DNA of 64,000 nucleotides from Falsiruegeria mediterranea M17 (GCF_900302455.1 NZ_ONZG01000013.1:124001-188000); one strand, 5' to 3'; shown: positions 1-9,990, counted from the first letter of the stretch. The notes: generated by a model from the sequence alone, not told the origin. Program-made: numbers and translations.

Positions 1-31
1 TGTCTATATTTCCGCAAAACGGGCAGCGCAT
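1..31 (-). CDS. nrdR: NrdR transcriptional repressor, N-terminal 10 codons only (cut by window edge)
   Basis: Reading the minus strand from 31 gives MRCPFCGNID, the invariant start of NrdR with the first CxxC half of its zinc ribbon. A purine-rich Shine-Dalgarno region (GAGAAGG) precedes the ATG. NrdR is the ATP/dATP-sensing repressor of ribonucleotide reductase genes. The rest of the gene lies to the left of the window. It follows the YjbQ gene in the same direction, after a gap of about 125 bp. The call rests on ten residues, but they are highly characteristic. Confidence 0.75.
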   Translation of the reverse strand, partial: MRCPFCGNID

Positions 32-156
32 CCGCCTTCTCCCTCGTTCGTTTCCGCCTCTGATTGTGAACGCTTCGGCCCACTTATCCACAACTATAGG
101 GCAGCCTCTACAGTTTGGGTAGAGGGGAAATCACACCGCTAGATCATGGGGCAAAA

Positions 157-570
157 TCACCCCAGATGCGCGGCAACCTTGCGCGTGTGTGGCGCACTAC
201 GGTGTTCAAACAGGTAAATCCCCTGCCAGGTTCCCAAAACAGGCACGCCACCCGACACCGGGATCGACAATGACACGGGCATCATCGCGGCCTTGATGTG
301 GGCAGGCATGTCATCGGGCCCTTCGTAAGTGTGCGTGAGATAGGACATCGACGGATCTGTAGTCGGCGGAACCAGGCAATGAAAGAACGCCGCAAGATCC
401 GTCTGCACCTCGGGATCGGCGTTTTCCTGGATCACCAATGAGCAAGATGTATGGCGCACAAAAAGCGTCAGTAGCCCATGTGTCGGGTTGCTGCGGGTCC
501 ATCGTGTAACCTGAGACGTGAACTCATAAAGGCCTTGGCCATTGGTCGGGATTTGAAACTCGGTCTGCAT
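157..570 (-). CDS. YjbQ/UPF0047 family protein
   Basis: The 137-residue protein has the family length and motifs: HTSCSL near residue 41, the NADPE segment, the YEGPDDMPAHIK block near 82-93 and LGTWQGIYLFEHR near the C terminus. Family members form small trimers with conserved His and Cys residues around a probable metal site. E. coli YjbQ has weak thiamine-phosphate synthase activity, but the physiological role is not settled. It lies directly upstream of nrdR on the same strand. The family call is firm; the function is not. Confidence 0.88.
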   Translation of the reverse strand: MQTEFQIPTNGQGLYEFTSQVTRWTRSNPTHGLLTLFVRHTSCSLVIQENADPEVQTDLAAFFHCLVPPTTDPSMSYLTHTYEGPDDMPAHIKAAMMPVSLSIPVSGGVPVLGTWQGIYLFEHRSAPHTRKVAAHLG

Positions 571-620
571 GGGGCGACTGTGTAGAACCGTTGACGCCCC
601 TGCAAGGCATTCGTCGCGGA

Positions 621-1034
621 TCAGAACCGGATCGGCACTGGCTCACACAACCCGTCAGCTTGTTGAACCGACATGCTGTCACCAACGTTGAACCCGTTTT
701 TGAAGAACCCGCCTTCGGCCGGCGTAATACCGGCGGCTTGCGGATCGATGGTAAACTGCACTGCTGTCCGACGGCCGGTTGTGACGCTCGGACCACGATC
801 TCGGGCCACGTAAACGCGGGTTTTCCACCCGGCCCCCAGCTGACGGCGCGCGAATTCCGATGCCGCGCACCAGATGTCATTGGTGCGCCCCGAGTTGCGC
901 GGCACAACCTCGAAAATGGCGGCGTTGACCGGGTTCACCCGCGCGCCACTACGGGACGTGAACGCGTCGGCGGGATTGGGAAGCGCGGTAGCCAGGGCCG
1001 CAGCGATGGTGCAGGCAGTGACGATGTGTTTCAT
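621..1034 (-). CDS. Small exported protein of unknown function
   Basis: The 137-residue product begins with a typical signal peptide (MKHIVTACTIAAALATALPNPADA, cut expected after ADA near residue 24). The mature part is basic, with two cysteines (in DIWCAAS and GLCEPV) that could form a periplasmic disulfide, and the segment WKTRVYVARDRGPSVTTGRR. I do not recognise the family. Its composition fits a chromosomal roseobacter gene. Function is open. Confidence 0.7.
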   Translation of the reverse strand: MKHIVTACTIAAALATALPNPADAFTSRSGARVNPVNAAIFEVVPRNSGRTNDIWCAASEFARRQLGAGWKTRVYVARDRGPSVTTGRRTAVQFTIDPQAAGITPAEGGFFKNGFNVGDSMSVQQADGLCEPVPIRF

Positions 1035-1179
1035 GAATCGATACCCAAATGATTAACTTGTTGGGATTAGTGTAGTGTGTCGCTCGGGCAGCGGACAGGG
1101 CATTTCACAGCGTTGTCATGGCTTGTGCATGGGCTGATAGCGGGCTGGGGGCATCATGCCGACGCCGGGTCTCGGGGTT

Positions 1180-1659
1180 TCAATTCCAAATGTGCGTCTC
1201 AAGTGAATAAGTTTGCCCCGCGCGTTCCGTGGCTTCGAACAGAGGCAGGCCATAACCCGCGGATACGACCGAGCCCGGATCACACGTGACATGAGCCAGC
1301 TCCTGCTCCCCCATCATGACGGTAACCCCACCGCTCACCTGGCCACCGGGCGTGCGCTCGACAGCGTAGTGAACAACATAAGAGAACCCTTTGCTGTAAA
1401 AGGTGAACTCTTCCCAGATGCTGGATCCGACACCGGGCCAAGGACGCATACCCACATCGCGCACCGAGTGATCCAACACCAATTCCGGGGCACGCCCAAC
1501 TGCGCCAAACGCATAGCTGACCCGGATGTCGTCCAGGCAGGTGGCCATTTGCTTGGCGCCACCTTTCAGAGTGCAGGATACAAGCGTTTGGGCCGGTTCA
1601 GGGCATTGTGCCCAGGCTGCACCGGACAGCAGAACAAAAAGGGCGGCTAAACGAAACAT
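1180..1659 (-). CDS. Small exported protein, disulfide-containing, unknown function
   Basis: I place the start at the ATG at 1659 because it opens a clear signal peptide (MFRLAALFVLLSGAAWA, cleavage before QCPEP). Longer reading upstream would run into rpoD. The 159-residue product has four cysteines in the mature part (QCPEP, VSCTL, ATCLDD, VTCDPG) and a beta-rich look, with strands such as FTFYSKGFSYVVHYAVER and GGVTVMMGEQELAHVTC. It lies downstream of rpoD on the same strand. Family not recognised; a periplasmic location is likely. Confidence 0.7.
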   Translation of the reverse strand: MFRLAALFVLLSGAAWAQCPEPAQTLVSCTLKGGAKQMATCLDDIRVSYAFGAVGRAPELVLDHSVRDVGMRPWPGVGSSIWEEFTFYSKGFSYVVHYAVERTPGGQVSGGVTVMMGEQELAHVTCDPGSVVSAGYGLPLFEATERAGQTYSLETHIWN

Positions 1660-1736
1660 CAAACGCAACTCCAAAACGAACCAGGGCGCCACATTGGGCG
1701 CCCTTGATCTTATCTCATTTTCCGATTTTTCGGGAG

Positions 1737-3719
1737 TTACTGATCCAGGAACGACCGCAGCTTGCGCGACCGGCTGGGGTGCTTCAGCTTGCGCAGCGCC
1801 TTCGCCTCGATCTGGCGAATACGTTCGCGCGTAACGCTGAACTGCTGACCGACCTCTTCCAGTGTGTGGTCGGTGTTCATGCCGATGCCGAACCGCATCC
1901 GCAGAACACGTTCCTCGCGCGGGGTGAGCGAGGCCAGAACGCGGGTCGTGGTTTCCTTGAGGTTTTCCTGAATGGCGCTGTCCAAAGGCAACACGGCATT
2001 CTTGTCCTCGATGAAATCGCCCAACTGGCTGTCTTCTTCGTCGCCAATCGGCGTCTCCAGCGAAATCGGTTCCTTGGCGATCTTCATCACCTTGCGAACC
2101 TTCTCCAGCGGCATCTGCAGCTTTTCGGCCAACTCTTCCGGCGTCGGTTCGCGGCCAATCTCGTGCAGCATCTGGCGACCTGTCCGGACCAGTTTGTTGA
2201 TCGTCTCGATCATGTGGACCGGGATACGGATCGTGCGCGCCTGATCCGCAATCGAGCGGGTAATGGCCTGACGAATCCACCAGGTCGCATAAGTCGAAAA
2301 CTTGTATCCGCGACGGTATTCGAACTTGTCCACCGCCTTCATCAGGCCGATGTTACCTTCCTGAATAAGATCAAGGAATTGCAGGCCACGGTTGGTGTAT
2401 TTCTTGGCGATCGAGATCACGAGGCGCAGGTTGGCCTCGACCATTTCTTTCTTGGCCTGACGGGCTTCTTTCTCACCCTTCTGAACCTGCTGCACAATGC
2501 GGCGGAATTCAGAGATATCCAGGCCAACATACTGGCCGACCTGTGCCATGTCGTTGCGCAGTTCTTCGACCTTTTCGGTCGAGCGTTCGATGAACATCTG
2601 CCAGCCACGACCCGGCTTTTCCGCCATGTCCGACAACCAGTTCGGATCCAGCTCACGACCGCGATAGGCATCAATGAACTCACGACGGTTGATGCGAGCC
2701 TGGTCCGCCAGTTTCACCATCGAGCTGTCCAGCGACATGATCCGGCGGTTGATGCCATACAGCTGATCGATCAGCGCTTCGATACGGTTGTTGTGCAGGT
2801 GCAGACCGTTCACCAGTTCCACGATCTCGGACCGCAGCGCCTGATAGGTCGCCTCATCCCCCGCGCTGAACGAGCCATCTTCGTTCAGGGTGGCCGAAAT
2901 CCGGCTGTCCTGCATTTCCGACAGTTGTGCGTAGTCCGACGATATGCGCTCCAGCGTCGTCAGCACCTGATCCTTGAGCGCGGCCTCCATCGCGGCAAGC
3001 GACATGTTGGCCTGCTCGTCTTCGTCGTCGTCGTCATCCTTGGCGATCGGGTTGCCATCGGCGTCCAGCTCCGGCCCTTCGTCCTTGGCAGGTTTGGCCG
3101 CCTGAACAGCAGAGGTGTCAACAACGGGTGCTTCTTCTTCGTCGTCCATCTGCCCCGAGAATGTGGTCTCCAAGTCGATGACGTCGCGCAAAAGAATGTC
3201 TTCGCTCAAAAGCTCGTCGTGCCAGATCGTGATCGCCTGGAACGTCAGCGGGCTTTCGCAGAGCCCGGCGATCATCGTATTTCGACCCGCCTCGATCCGC
3301 TTGGCGATGGCGATCTCGCCTTCGCGGCTCAGCAGTTCAACGCTGCCCATCTCGCGCAGGTACATGCGAACGGGGTCGTCGGTGCGGTCCAGCTTTTCGG
3401 CAGTGCCAGTTGACAGCGTTACCTCGCGGTTGCTGTCCGTCGTCACCAGCTCGGTCGCGCCCTTTTGCTCTTCGTCTTCGGCTTCTTCATCTTCAATGAT
3501 GTTGATACCCATTTCCGAAAGCATCGACATCACGTCCTCGATCTGTTCCGAGCTCACCTGATCGGGTGGCAGAACCTGATTGAGCTGATCGTAGGTAATG
3601 TAGCCTTTCTCGCGGGCCTCGGCGATCATCTTCTTGACCGCAGTCTGGCTCATGTCGAGCGAGATTTCCTGTTCCTGGTCCTCGGGCTTGCGGTCGTCGT
3701 TGGTATCTTTGGCGGCCAT
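1737..3719 (-). CDS. rpoD: RNA polymerase primary sigma factor RpoD (sigma-70)
   Basis: The 660-residue protein directs RNA polymerase to housekeeping promoters. Region 1.2 is near residues 108-145 ([22 protein letters not shown]), followed by a long acidic non-conserved insert with an Asp run. Region 2 is near 425-505 ([27 protein letters not shown] and [16 protein letters not shown]). Region 3 follows, and region 4.2 closes the protein ([36 protein letters not shown]). Length and order match alphaproteobacterial RpoD. It follows dnaG on the same strand with a gap of 111 bp, the usual macromolecular-synthesis arrangement. Confidence 0.98.
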   Translation of the reverse strand: MAAKDTNDDRKPEDQEQEISLDMSQTAVKKMIAEAREKGYITYDQLNQVLPPDQVSSEQIEDVMSMLSEMGINIIEDEEAEDEEQKGATELVTTDSNREVTLSTGTAEKLDRTDDPVRMYLREMGSVELLSREGEIAIAKRIEAGRNTMIAGLCESPLTFQAITIWHDELLSEDILLRDVIDLETTFSGQMDDEEEAPVVDTSAVQAAKPAKDEGPELDADGNPIAKDDDDDEDEQANMSLAAMEAALKDQVLTTLERISSDYAQLSEMQDSRISATLNEDGSFSAGDEATYQALRSEIVELVNGLHLHNNRIEALIDQLYGINRRIMSLDSSMVKLADQARINRREFIDAYRGRELDPNWLSDMAEKPGRGWQMFIERSTEKVEELRNDMAQVGQYVGLDISEFRRIVQQVQKGEKEARQAKKEMVEANLRLVISIAKKYTNRGLQFLDLIQEGNIGLMKAVDKFEYRRGYKFSTYATWWIRQAITRSIADQARTIRIPVHMIETINKLVRTGRQMLHEIGREPTPEELAEKLQMPLEKVRKVMKIAKEPISLETPIGDEEDSQLGDFIEDKNAVLPLDSAIQENLKETTTRVLASLTPREERVLRMRFGIGMNTDHTLEEVGQQFSVTRERIRQIEAKALRKLKHPSRSRKLRSFLDQ

Positions 3720-3741
3720 TCAGTGCTCCTGCAGGGCTGGG

Positions 3742-3762
3742 TGATTCGGTTAGCCCGAATCA
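3742..3762. repeat. Inverted repeat TGATTCGG/CCGAATCA in the dnaG-rpoD gap
   Basis: TGATTCGG at 3742-3749 and CCGAATCA at 3755-3762 form a perfect 8-bp stem with a 5-nt loop. A third TGATTCGG lies at 3777-3784. The element sits just ahead of the rpoD start. It could be an RNA processing or attenuation site between dnaG and rpoD, or an operator. There is no T-run after it on the minus strand, so it is not a typical terminator. Confidence 0.5.
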
Positions 3763-3830
3763 TTAGCGCGATGAAATGATTCGGCCACCCGTTTACCCGG
3801 TTTTTTCTACCTATTCTTTACCAAAACGCA

Positions 3831-5786
3831 CTACCTGCGCTTCTTCTCGAAGTTGATTCCCGCCGTGATTGCGGCAAAGGCGTCACGCTCTTCCCGATTG
3901 ATTCGCGCTCCGTTGTCTCCAACGTCATAAATCGCCTTGTCCTCATTCTCGCTTCGGGTTGCCTTGTTGCGGGCTTCGGCGGCCTGACCCAGACGCCAGG
4001 TGATCGCCTCGTCCGTCTGCCCGGCCATCTCTTCCTCGGCCTCGGCAATCTCGGCGCTCAGCCCCCTGTGCGCGGTCAGTTTTGCGAGTTCCTCGTTGAG
4101 CGTCAGCTCAGCCAGTTCGACATCGCCAGGGTTGCGGACACAGGGACTGATTGCCACATGGCGAAGCGACCGCAGGTTTTCAAGGGCATCCGGCCCCAAA
4201 GCATCATAAATCCGGTCTGTCAGTTGATCAGGCGCGTCGATGGCATAGCGCAGGATCACGTCCCGCAGGACCGCATAGTCCGGATCGCGGCATTCCATGT
4301 CCTCGATCTGAACCTCGAACTGCACGACAACCTCGGGAGTTGCGATGGCCGTGGCCAGGATAACCGCCTCGCGCATCTGCACTTGCGCGTTGTCCCCGCC
4401 CGAGGCCAAAAGCGATTGGCGCGTACCCGGCAGCGCCGACAGGCGCTCGGGTTTCCATTTGCCACGTGGTTGCCAACTGCTTTTGCCACCTGATTTGCGG
4501 TTGGGGCGGAACAGCTCCCACCGCAGGTCCTTGATCTCTTGGCCATAATGCGAGCGGATCGAGGGGTCGCGGATCTGTTTGATCTTTTCGCGCAGGGTCT
4601 TATCCAACGCTGCCTTGCGCTCGGGGCTGTCGAACACCTTGCCCTCGGTCTCGCGTTGCCACAGTAGCTTGACCATCGGGATCGCTGCATCCAGCACGCT
4701 TTGCACGGCTGCAGGGCCTTCGGCCTTGATCAGGTCGTCAGGGTCCTTCCCCTCGGGCATCAGCGCAAAGCGCACCGACTTGCCAGCCTCGAGCAATGGC
4801 AAGGCCAGGTCGATCACCCGCATCGCCGCACGCAGACCGGCGGTGTCGCCGTCCAGGGCAATGATCGGCTCATCCGAGATACGCCAGAGCAACTGCAGCT
4901 GGTTTTCCGTGATCGCCGTGCCAAGCGGCGCGACTGCCGCCTCGAACCCGCCCTCGACAAGAGCGATCACGTCCATATACCCCTCGGCAACAATCAGCGG
5001 CTGCCCCCGCCCCGCCGCCTGTCGCGCAGGCGCATGGTTATAAAGGTTGCGGCCTTTGTCGAAGAGTTCCGTTTCAGGCGAGTTTAGGTACTTGGCATTG
5101 TCATTGGGGTCCATCGCGCGCCCGCCAAAGGCCACGCAACGCCCGCGCGCATCGCGGATCGGGAACATGATCCGGTTGCGGAAAGTGTCATAGGGTTTCT
5201 TGCCCTTGGTCGAGGCCTTGGCCAGCCCCGCACCCAAAATCAGATCCTCGGGCACGTTCTTGCCGCGCAAGTGATCCCACAGGCCCTGCCAACCATCAGG
5301 GGCAAAACCGATCTCCCACCGCTCCAGAGCCTGGCCGTTCAAACCGCGCCGAGTGATGTAGTCGCGCGCCGCTGCGCCGCCACCAGTCTTAAGCTGCAGG
5401 CGAAAGAACTGCACCGCCTGCTCCATCACATCGGCCAGTTGGCTGCGTCGATCCTGCTTTTCCTGCGCCTTCGGATCACGCGCAGGCATCGGCATCCCGG
5501 CTTCGCGCGCCAGGATCTCGACCGATTCCATGAAACTGACGTTTTCGGTTTCCTGCACGAACTTGAAGGCATCGCCCTTGGCGTGACAGCCAAAGCAATA
5601 ATAGTAGCCCTTGCGGTCATCCACGTGGAAAGACGCGGTTTTTTCATGGTGAAACGGGCACGGAGACCACATGTCCCCCTTGCCCTGGTTCGATTTGCGC
5701 GGATCCCACATGACCTTGCGCCCAACCACTTGGGTCAGGCTGACGCGGCCGCGTAGCTCATCAAGGAATCCGGGAGGTAGTGACAT
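3831..5786 (-). CDS. dnaG: DNA primase DnaG
   Basis: The 651-residue primase makes RNA primers at the replication fork. The N-terminal CHC2 zinc-binding motif is complete (C43, H46, C64, C67, in CPFHHEKT and CFGCHAKGD). The catalytic core contains FPIRDARGRCVAFGGRAMDP, and the TOPRIM fold shows VAEGYMDVIAL and IALDGDTAG with the acidic metal ligands. The C-terminal third is the helicase-binding region and is divergent, as usual. Transcription continues toward rpoD. Confidence 0.98.
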   Translation of the reverse strand: MSLPPGFLDELRGRVSLTQVVGRKVMWDPRKSNQGKGDMWSPCPFHHEKTASFHVDDRKGYYYCFGCHAKGDAFKFVQETENVSFMESVEILAREAGMPMPARDPKAQEKQDRRSQLADVMEQAVQFFRLQLKTGGGAAARDYITRRGLNGQALERWEIGFAPDGWQGLWDHLRGKNVPEDLILGAGLAKASTKGKKPYDTFRNRIMFPIRDARGRCVAFGGRAMDPNDNAKYLNSPETELFDKGRNLYNHAPARQAAGRGQPLIVAEGYMDVIALVEGGFEAAVAPLGTAITENQLQLLWRISDEPIIALDGDTAGLRAAMRVIDLALPLLEAGKSVRFALMPEGKDPDDLIKAEGPAAVQSVLDAAIPMVKLLWQRETEGKVFDSPERKAALDKTLREKIKQIRDPSIRSHYGQEIKDLRWELFRPNRKSGGKSSWQPRGKWKPERLSALPGTRQSLLASGGDNAQVQMREAVILATAIATPEVVVQFEVQIEDMECRDPDYAVLRDVILRYAIDAPDQLTDRIYDALGPDALENLRSLRHVAISPCVRNPGDVELAELTLNEELAKLTAHRGLSAEIAEAEEEMAGQTDEAITWRLGQAAEARNKATRSENEDKAIYDVGDNGARINREERDAFAAITAGINFEKKRR

Positions 5787-5851
5787 GGCGTCAGTCTGTC
5801 AGAGATGGCGGGCCGCGCCAAGAGGCGCACGGCACACCATCTGATGGCAAC

Positions 5852-6160
5852 TTATTGTTTCAGGCAGAGTTCCAGCCACGCCGCGCCCAGGTCTTCTTTG
5901 CGGACAGTGGACATCTTCTGTTCATAAACCCACGGCGCGATCAGCGGGATCGCGGCGTTGTAGTTGTCCGGCCAGGTCGGTTCTGTCGCAGCGACGGATT
6001 TGGCCACGTCGCGCTCTTTAACCCGATCCAGCCGCGCCTTTTGCACGGCTTTGACGACCTGCGCCTGATACTCACAGCTTTGCTCTTTGGTGTCAGCGGC
6101 AGCAACGGGTGTTGCCAACAGGGCAGCGGCCAAAGAGGCTGCGGTTGCAAGGCGGATCAT
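5852..6160 (-). CDS. Small exported protein of unknown function
   Basis: The 102-residue product has a signal peptide (MIRLATAASLAAALLATPVAAA) and a short helical mature domain with two cysteines (QSCEYQ and LELCLKQ) near the two ends of the mature chain, likely disulfide-linked. It lies between dnaG and the sox operon, all on the minus strand. I do not recognise the family. Confidence 0.72.
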   Translation of the reverse strand: MIRLATAASLAAALLATPVAAADTKEQSCEYQAQVVKAVQKARLDRVKERDVAKSVAATEPTWPDNYNAAIPLIAPWVYEQKMSTVRKEDLGAAWLELCLKQ

Positions 6161-6199
6161 CTACGGTCTCTCCCGGAATCAGTTCTGTTACCGCTCAGG

Positions 6200-6745
6200 T
6201 TACCCCCGCGCGGCCACAGCTTCCATGGCCGTTTTCAGATCGTGAACCAGAGTGTGCGCCATCGAGCGGAACGCCATGATCTGGAACGTGCCCTCATCCA
6301 CGCGCACCAGCGACACCGACAGGTGCTGTAATTGGGTCCGCACGGCCATGCCAACCGGAAAATGCGCCAGCCGTACATCCACTGGCACCAGACGGGCCAG
6401 CACATTCTCGGCCGCGTCTCCCGACAGGGCAACAACCGCCCAGGCGTCGGACTGATCCGTAAGAGCCGCATGCTTGGCAAGACCTGCCTCTACCACCGGG
6501 CCAACCAGCATCGCCTGGGCATGCCCGAACCACACAGCTTGCGTGTCGCCTTCCCTGGTCAGACCATTGGCTTGCGGGTACTCGACCCCATGCGCTGCCT
6601 TCATCGCCTTGGACAGCTTGTTCAACTGTCCATTGTAAGGCGCAACAGAGGTCATCTGCCCCGGCTCGACCTCGACCACCTTTGTGGCGCCAATGGTCAG
6701 CGGCAGCAGACCCGCACAGGGCGAAAGAGCTGTAAGTTTATCCAC
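6200..6745 (-). CDS. soxG: Sarcosine oxidase gamma subunit SoxG
   Basis: This is the small gamma subunit of heterotetrameric sarcosine oxidase, which oxidatively demethylates sarcosine to glycine and passes the methyl carbon to tetrahydrofolate. I choose the GTG at 6745 (MDKLTALSPCAG). It has a GGGGAG ribosome site 7 nt upstream, inside the end of soxA, and overlaps the soxA stop by 8 nt. An ATG at 6769 is the alternative and would add 8 residues. The protein (181 aa) carries the family pattern HLSVSLVRVDEGTFQIMAFRSMAHTL near its end. It is the last gene of soxBDAG. Confidence 0.9.
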   Translation of the reverse strand: MDKLTALSPCAGLLPLTIGATKVVEVEPGQMTSVAPYNGQLNKLSKAMKAAHGVEYPQANGLTREGDTQAVWFGHAQAMLVGPVVEAGLAKHAALTDQSDAWAVVALSGDAAENVLARLVPVDVRLAHFPVGMAVRTQLQHLSVSLVRVDEGTFQIMAFRSMAHTLVHDLKTAMEAVAARG

Positions 6746-9671
6746 GGACCCGCTCCCCTTGCTGGTCAAAGAACACCGGATCGACCACTTCGCACAGGGT
6801 TTCCATCCCGCGCAGACCGTCGACCATTTTCACAATTTCACCATGGCGGTCACGTCCATCGGCCATGAACCCAAGCGCCAGCATGCAGCCCAGAGTGGGC
6901 GAATGACACACGGATGTGAGATAGCCCTGATCGTTGGTTCTGATCGGCTCATCCCCCTTCTTGTACAGATGCGCGCCCGCCAGAACCTGGCCGTCTTTCT
7001 CGACCGGTTTCAGACCAACCAGAACCTCGCGCCCCGGCTCTTCGAGACCCGGTCGTCGTGTCATCGTTTTGCCGATGCAGTCCTTCTTGGCCGAAACCAT
7101 CCGCCCCATGCCAATGTCATACGCCGTGGTCCGCCCGTGGATTTCCGAGTGGGTGATGAACCCCTTTTCGATCCGCAGCACGTTCAGCGCCTCCATCCCG
7201 TAGACGCCACCGCCCAATTCTTCGGCCTTTTTGGCCAGCAGACGGAACAGGCTGTCGCCATAGCGTGCAGGCACCGCGACCTCATAGGCATGCTCGCCCG
7301 AGAACGAGATGCGGAAGAGCCGCGCGTCGATGCCCAGAACCTTGACCGGACCACAGGCCATAAACGGCCAGTCTTCATCGGTTAGCGGTTGCTCGAGCAG
7401 TGTGTCGAGCAACGCTCGAGACTTCGGCCCCGCGACCGCAAACTGCGCCCATTGTTCGGTGACAGAGGTGAACTGCACATCCAGATCACGGCACAGCGCC
7501 TGATTGACGAATTCCAGATGCTTCATCACCTCGCCCGCACCTGCGGTGGTGGTGGTCATCACATAGTGATGCTCACCCAACCGGGCCGTGGTGCCGTCAT
7601 CCATAACAAACCCATCTTCGCGCAACATCAAGCCATAGCGCGTACGCCCCACCTTCAGCGTCGAGAACATGTTGGTATAGACGAAATCCAGGAATTGGCC
7701 CGCATCCTTGCCCTGAACGTCGATCTTACCCAGCGTCGAGACATCCGCCACGCCAACCGCGTTGCGGACATAACCAACCTCACGGTTACAGCTTTCAAGC
7801 CAAGTGGGTTCGCCCGCCTTGGGAAAATAGCTGGGACGATACCACAGCCCCGCCTCGATCAGCGGTGCGCCCCGTTCGACGGTCGCCTTGTGCGAGGTGG
7901 TAAAGCGTTCGGCAGCAAAGCTCTTGCCGGTGCCCCCTGCCCCAAAGGCCGCAATGGCCACTGGCGAATACGGTGGACGGAACGTGGTCGTGCCGGTCTC
8001 AGGGATCCCGCGGCCGGTGGCATCGGCCAGAATGGCCAGTGCCGCCACGTTCGAGTTCTTGCCCTGATCGGTCGCCATCCCTTGCGTGGTGTAGCGTTTC
8101 ATGTGCTCGACCGAGCGGAAGTTCTCAACCGCGGCCTGTTTCACATCCTTGACCGTGACGTCGTTCTGGAAATCGAGCCAGGCTCGGCCTTTGCCCGGAA
8201 CCGCCCACAATGGCGCGATCTCATACGCTTCATCCTCGGCCTGCGGCTGTGCCACGTCCGGCGCTTGGTGTCCCAGATCGGCCAGTGCACGGGCGGCGAC
8301 CTCAACCCCTTCACGCAAACACGCCGCGGTGGAAAAGGCCCCATTGCAAGCGCCCGCCGCTTCCAGCCCCGGGATCGCGCCAGGCGTCGGCACAAAGCTC
8401 TCGATCTCGCGTTTCCAGGTCGGGCGCCCGTTCATGTGGCAGGTCATATGCACGGTCGGGTTCCAGCCGCCAGTCATCGCCAGACAGTCGGCGTGCAGGT
8501 TCTGCTCGCCACTGGCGCTGCGGATGGTGATCGATTCCAGCGCCTTGCGCCCAGCGCTGTTTGAAACCTGCGCGCCGCGGTAGACAGGGTAGTCATCGGA
8601 CGTCGGCCCATCATGACGACTGTCGATAACACCGGCCACATGAACGCCTGCATTCAGCAGGTCACGTGCCGTGCGGTGGATGTCATTGGTGTTGCCAAAA
8701 ACGGCTACTCGCTGCCCCGGAGCCACGCCCCAACGGTTCAGATAAGCCCGCACCGCGCCTGCGGTCATGATGCCGGGACGGTCATTGTTGCGGAACGCCA
8801 CGGGACGCTCCAGAGCGCCTGCGGCCAGAACCGCGCGTTTCGACGCAATCCGCCAGAACGTCTCGATCGGCGCCCCCGCTGGGCGGTTGCCCAAGTGATG
8901 ACGCACACGTTCCAATGCACCAAATGTGCCGCCGTCATAGGCTCCGGTTACTGTGGTGCGCGTCATCAGGCGCACATTGTCCATCATCCGCAACTCGGCC
9001 AGAACCTCATCGGCCCAGATATGGCCCGGTTTGCCGTCGATCTCATAGGTTTCCGCCAACAAGCGACCGCCCATACGGCTGTCTTCTTCGGCCAGGATCA
9101 CATCCGCACCTGCACGCCCCGCAACCAAGGCAGCCATCAGCCCCGCAGGACCGGAGCCAATCACCAGAAGATCGCAGAAGGCATAGGCCTTGTCATAGAC
9201 ATCGGCGTTGTCTTCGCCCGACAGCGCACCCAGACCGGCGGCGCGACGGATCACCGGCTCATAGAGCTTTTCCCAGAACGCACGCGGCCACATGAAGGTC
9301 TTGTAATAGAAGCCCGCGCCCAAGAACGGCGCCGCCAGATCGGTGATCGCCATCGGATCGAACTGCAGCGACAGCCCACGATTCTGACTGCGCGCCGTCA
9401 ACCCTTCATAGAGCTCTTGCATCGTGGCGCGGACGTTGGGGTCTTGCCGACCGCCCTGCCCTATGGTCACCAGCGCATTGGGCTCTTCACTACCCGCCGT
9501 CAGGATACCGCGCGGGCGGTGATATTTGAACGAACGACCCACCAGGCGCACTTCGTTGGCCAGCAGAGCGGACGCCAATGTGTCGCCCTCAAGCCCTGAG
9601 TAGTTCACCCCATCAAACGAGAATGTCACTGGCTTGCTGTGATCCAACAGCCCCTTGCCTGCAATCCTCAT
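6738..9671 (-). CDS. soxA: Sarcosine oxidase alpha subunit SoxA
   Basis: The 977-residue alpha subunit has the expected three parts. The N-terminal ferredoxin-like region is LEGDTLASALLANEVRLVGRSFKYHRPRG read in pieces near residues 28-60. The NAD-binding Rossmann domain has LLVIGSGPAGLMAALVAGRAG near 168-190. The C-terminal half (from about residue 600) is a GcvT/aminomethyltransferase-like fold that binds folate and captures formaldehyde as methylene-THF. The start overlaps the soxD stop by 4 nt (ATGA), so the genes are translationally coupled. Confidence 0.96.
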   Translation of the reverse strand: MRIAGKGLLDHSKPVTFSFDGVNYSGLEGDTLASALLANEVRLVGRSFKYHRPRGILTAGSEEPNALVTIGQGGRQDPNVRATMQELYEGLTARSQNRGLSLQFDPMAITDLAAPFLGAGFYYKTFMWPRAFWEKLYEPVIRRAAGLGALSGEDNADVYDKAYAFCDLLVIGSGPAGLMAALVAGRAGADVILAEEDSRMGGRLLAETYEIDGKPGHIWADEVLAELRMMDNVRLMTRTTVTGAYDGGTFGALERVRHHLGNRPAGAPIETFWRIASKRAVLAAGALERPVAFRNNDRPGIMTAGAVRAYLNRWGVAPGQRVAVFGNTNDIHRTARDLLNAGVHVAGVIDSRHDGPTSDDYPVYRGAQVSNSAGRKALESITIRSASGEQNLHADCLAMTGGWNPTVHMTCHMNGRPTWKREIESFVPTPGAIPGLEAAGACNGAFSTAACLREGVEVAARALADLGHQAPDVAQPQAEDEAYEIAPLWAVPGKGRAWLDFQNDVTVKDVKQAAVENFRSVEHMKRYTTQGMATDQGKNSNVAALAILADATGRGIPETGTTTFRPPYSPVAIAAFGAGGTGKSFAAERFTTSHKATVERGAPLIEAGLWYRPSYFPKAGEPTWLESCNREVGYVRNAVGVADVSTLGKIDVQGKDAGQFLDFVYTNMFSTLKVGRTRYGLMLREDGFVMDDGTTARLGEHHYVMTTTTAGAGEVMKHLEFVNQALCRDLDVQFTSVTEQWAQFAVAGPKSRALLDTLLEQPLTDEDWPFMACGPVKVLGIDARLFRISFSGEHAYEVAVPARYGDSLFRLLAKKAEELGGGVYGMEALNVLRIEKGFITHSEIHGRTTAYDIGMGRMVSAKKDCIGKTMTRRPGLEEPGREVLVGLKPVEKDGQVLAGAHLYKKGDEPIRTNDQGYLTSVCHSPTLGCMLALGFMADGRDRHGEIVKMVDGLRGMETLCEVVDPVFFDQQGERVRG

Positions 9672-9931
9672 GACTTCGCCTCCGACACCAAACGCGTTGC
9701 GGTAATCTCATGCGTAACCGTGTTGCGGGTCACTTCGATCCAGGCGCCACAGCCGCCCTCGTGCTGCCACAGGTCGCGGGTTTCACCGGCAGGGTTCTCG
9801 CGCAGATAGACATAGTTGTCCCAGGCCTCTTCGCCTGCATCCGGCGCCGGACGGTCCAGAGACACCGCGTGGCCCTTGTAATAGAACTCGCGGCGATCCC
9901 GTTCGCCGCAGATCGGACAGGTGATCCTCAT
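9668..9931 (-). CDS. soxD: Sarcosine oxidase delta subunit SoxD
   Basis: The 87-residue zinc-binding delta subunit shows CPICGERDRREFYYKG at the N terminus and WQHEGGCGAWIEVTRNT near residues 60-75. The CxxC plus later His/Cys are the expected zinc ligands. It sits between soxB and soxA, 59 bp after soxB and overlapping soxA by 4 nt, which is the standard gene order. Confidence 0.95.
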   Translation of the reverse strand: MRITCPICGERDRREFYYKGHAVSLDRPAPDAGEEAWDNYVYLRENPAGETRDLWQHEGGCGAWIEVTRNTVTHEITATRLVSEAKS

Positions 9932-9990
9932 ACCTCAACCCCCTGCTTCTTTTTGTTACAAATACGGAAATCCGACATCTGCCTCATCCC

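Noticed and set aside
84-92. TTATCCACA, a perfect DnaA-box sequence upstream of nrdR
   Set aside because: A single 9-mer occurs by chance. There is no cluster, no AT-rich unwinding element and no dnaA or dnaN gene, so no origin is proposed.
1608-3413. Long open frame of about 600 codons on the plus strand antisense to rpoD
   Set aside because: It is a shadow of rpoD in a GC-rich gene. Its composition (Gln, His, Leu, Arg rich) has no domain, and the true gene is certain.
7389-8564. Plus-strand frame of 391 codons over soxA
   Set aside because: Shadow of soxA with no motif or start signal.
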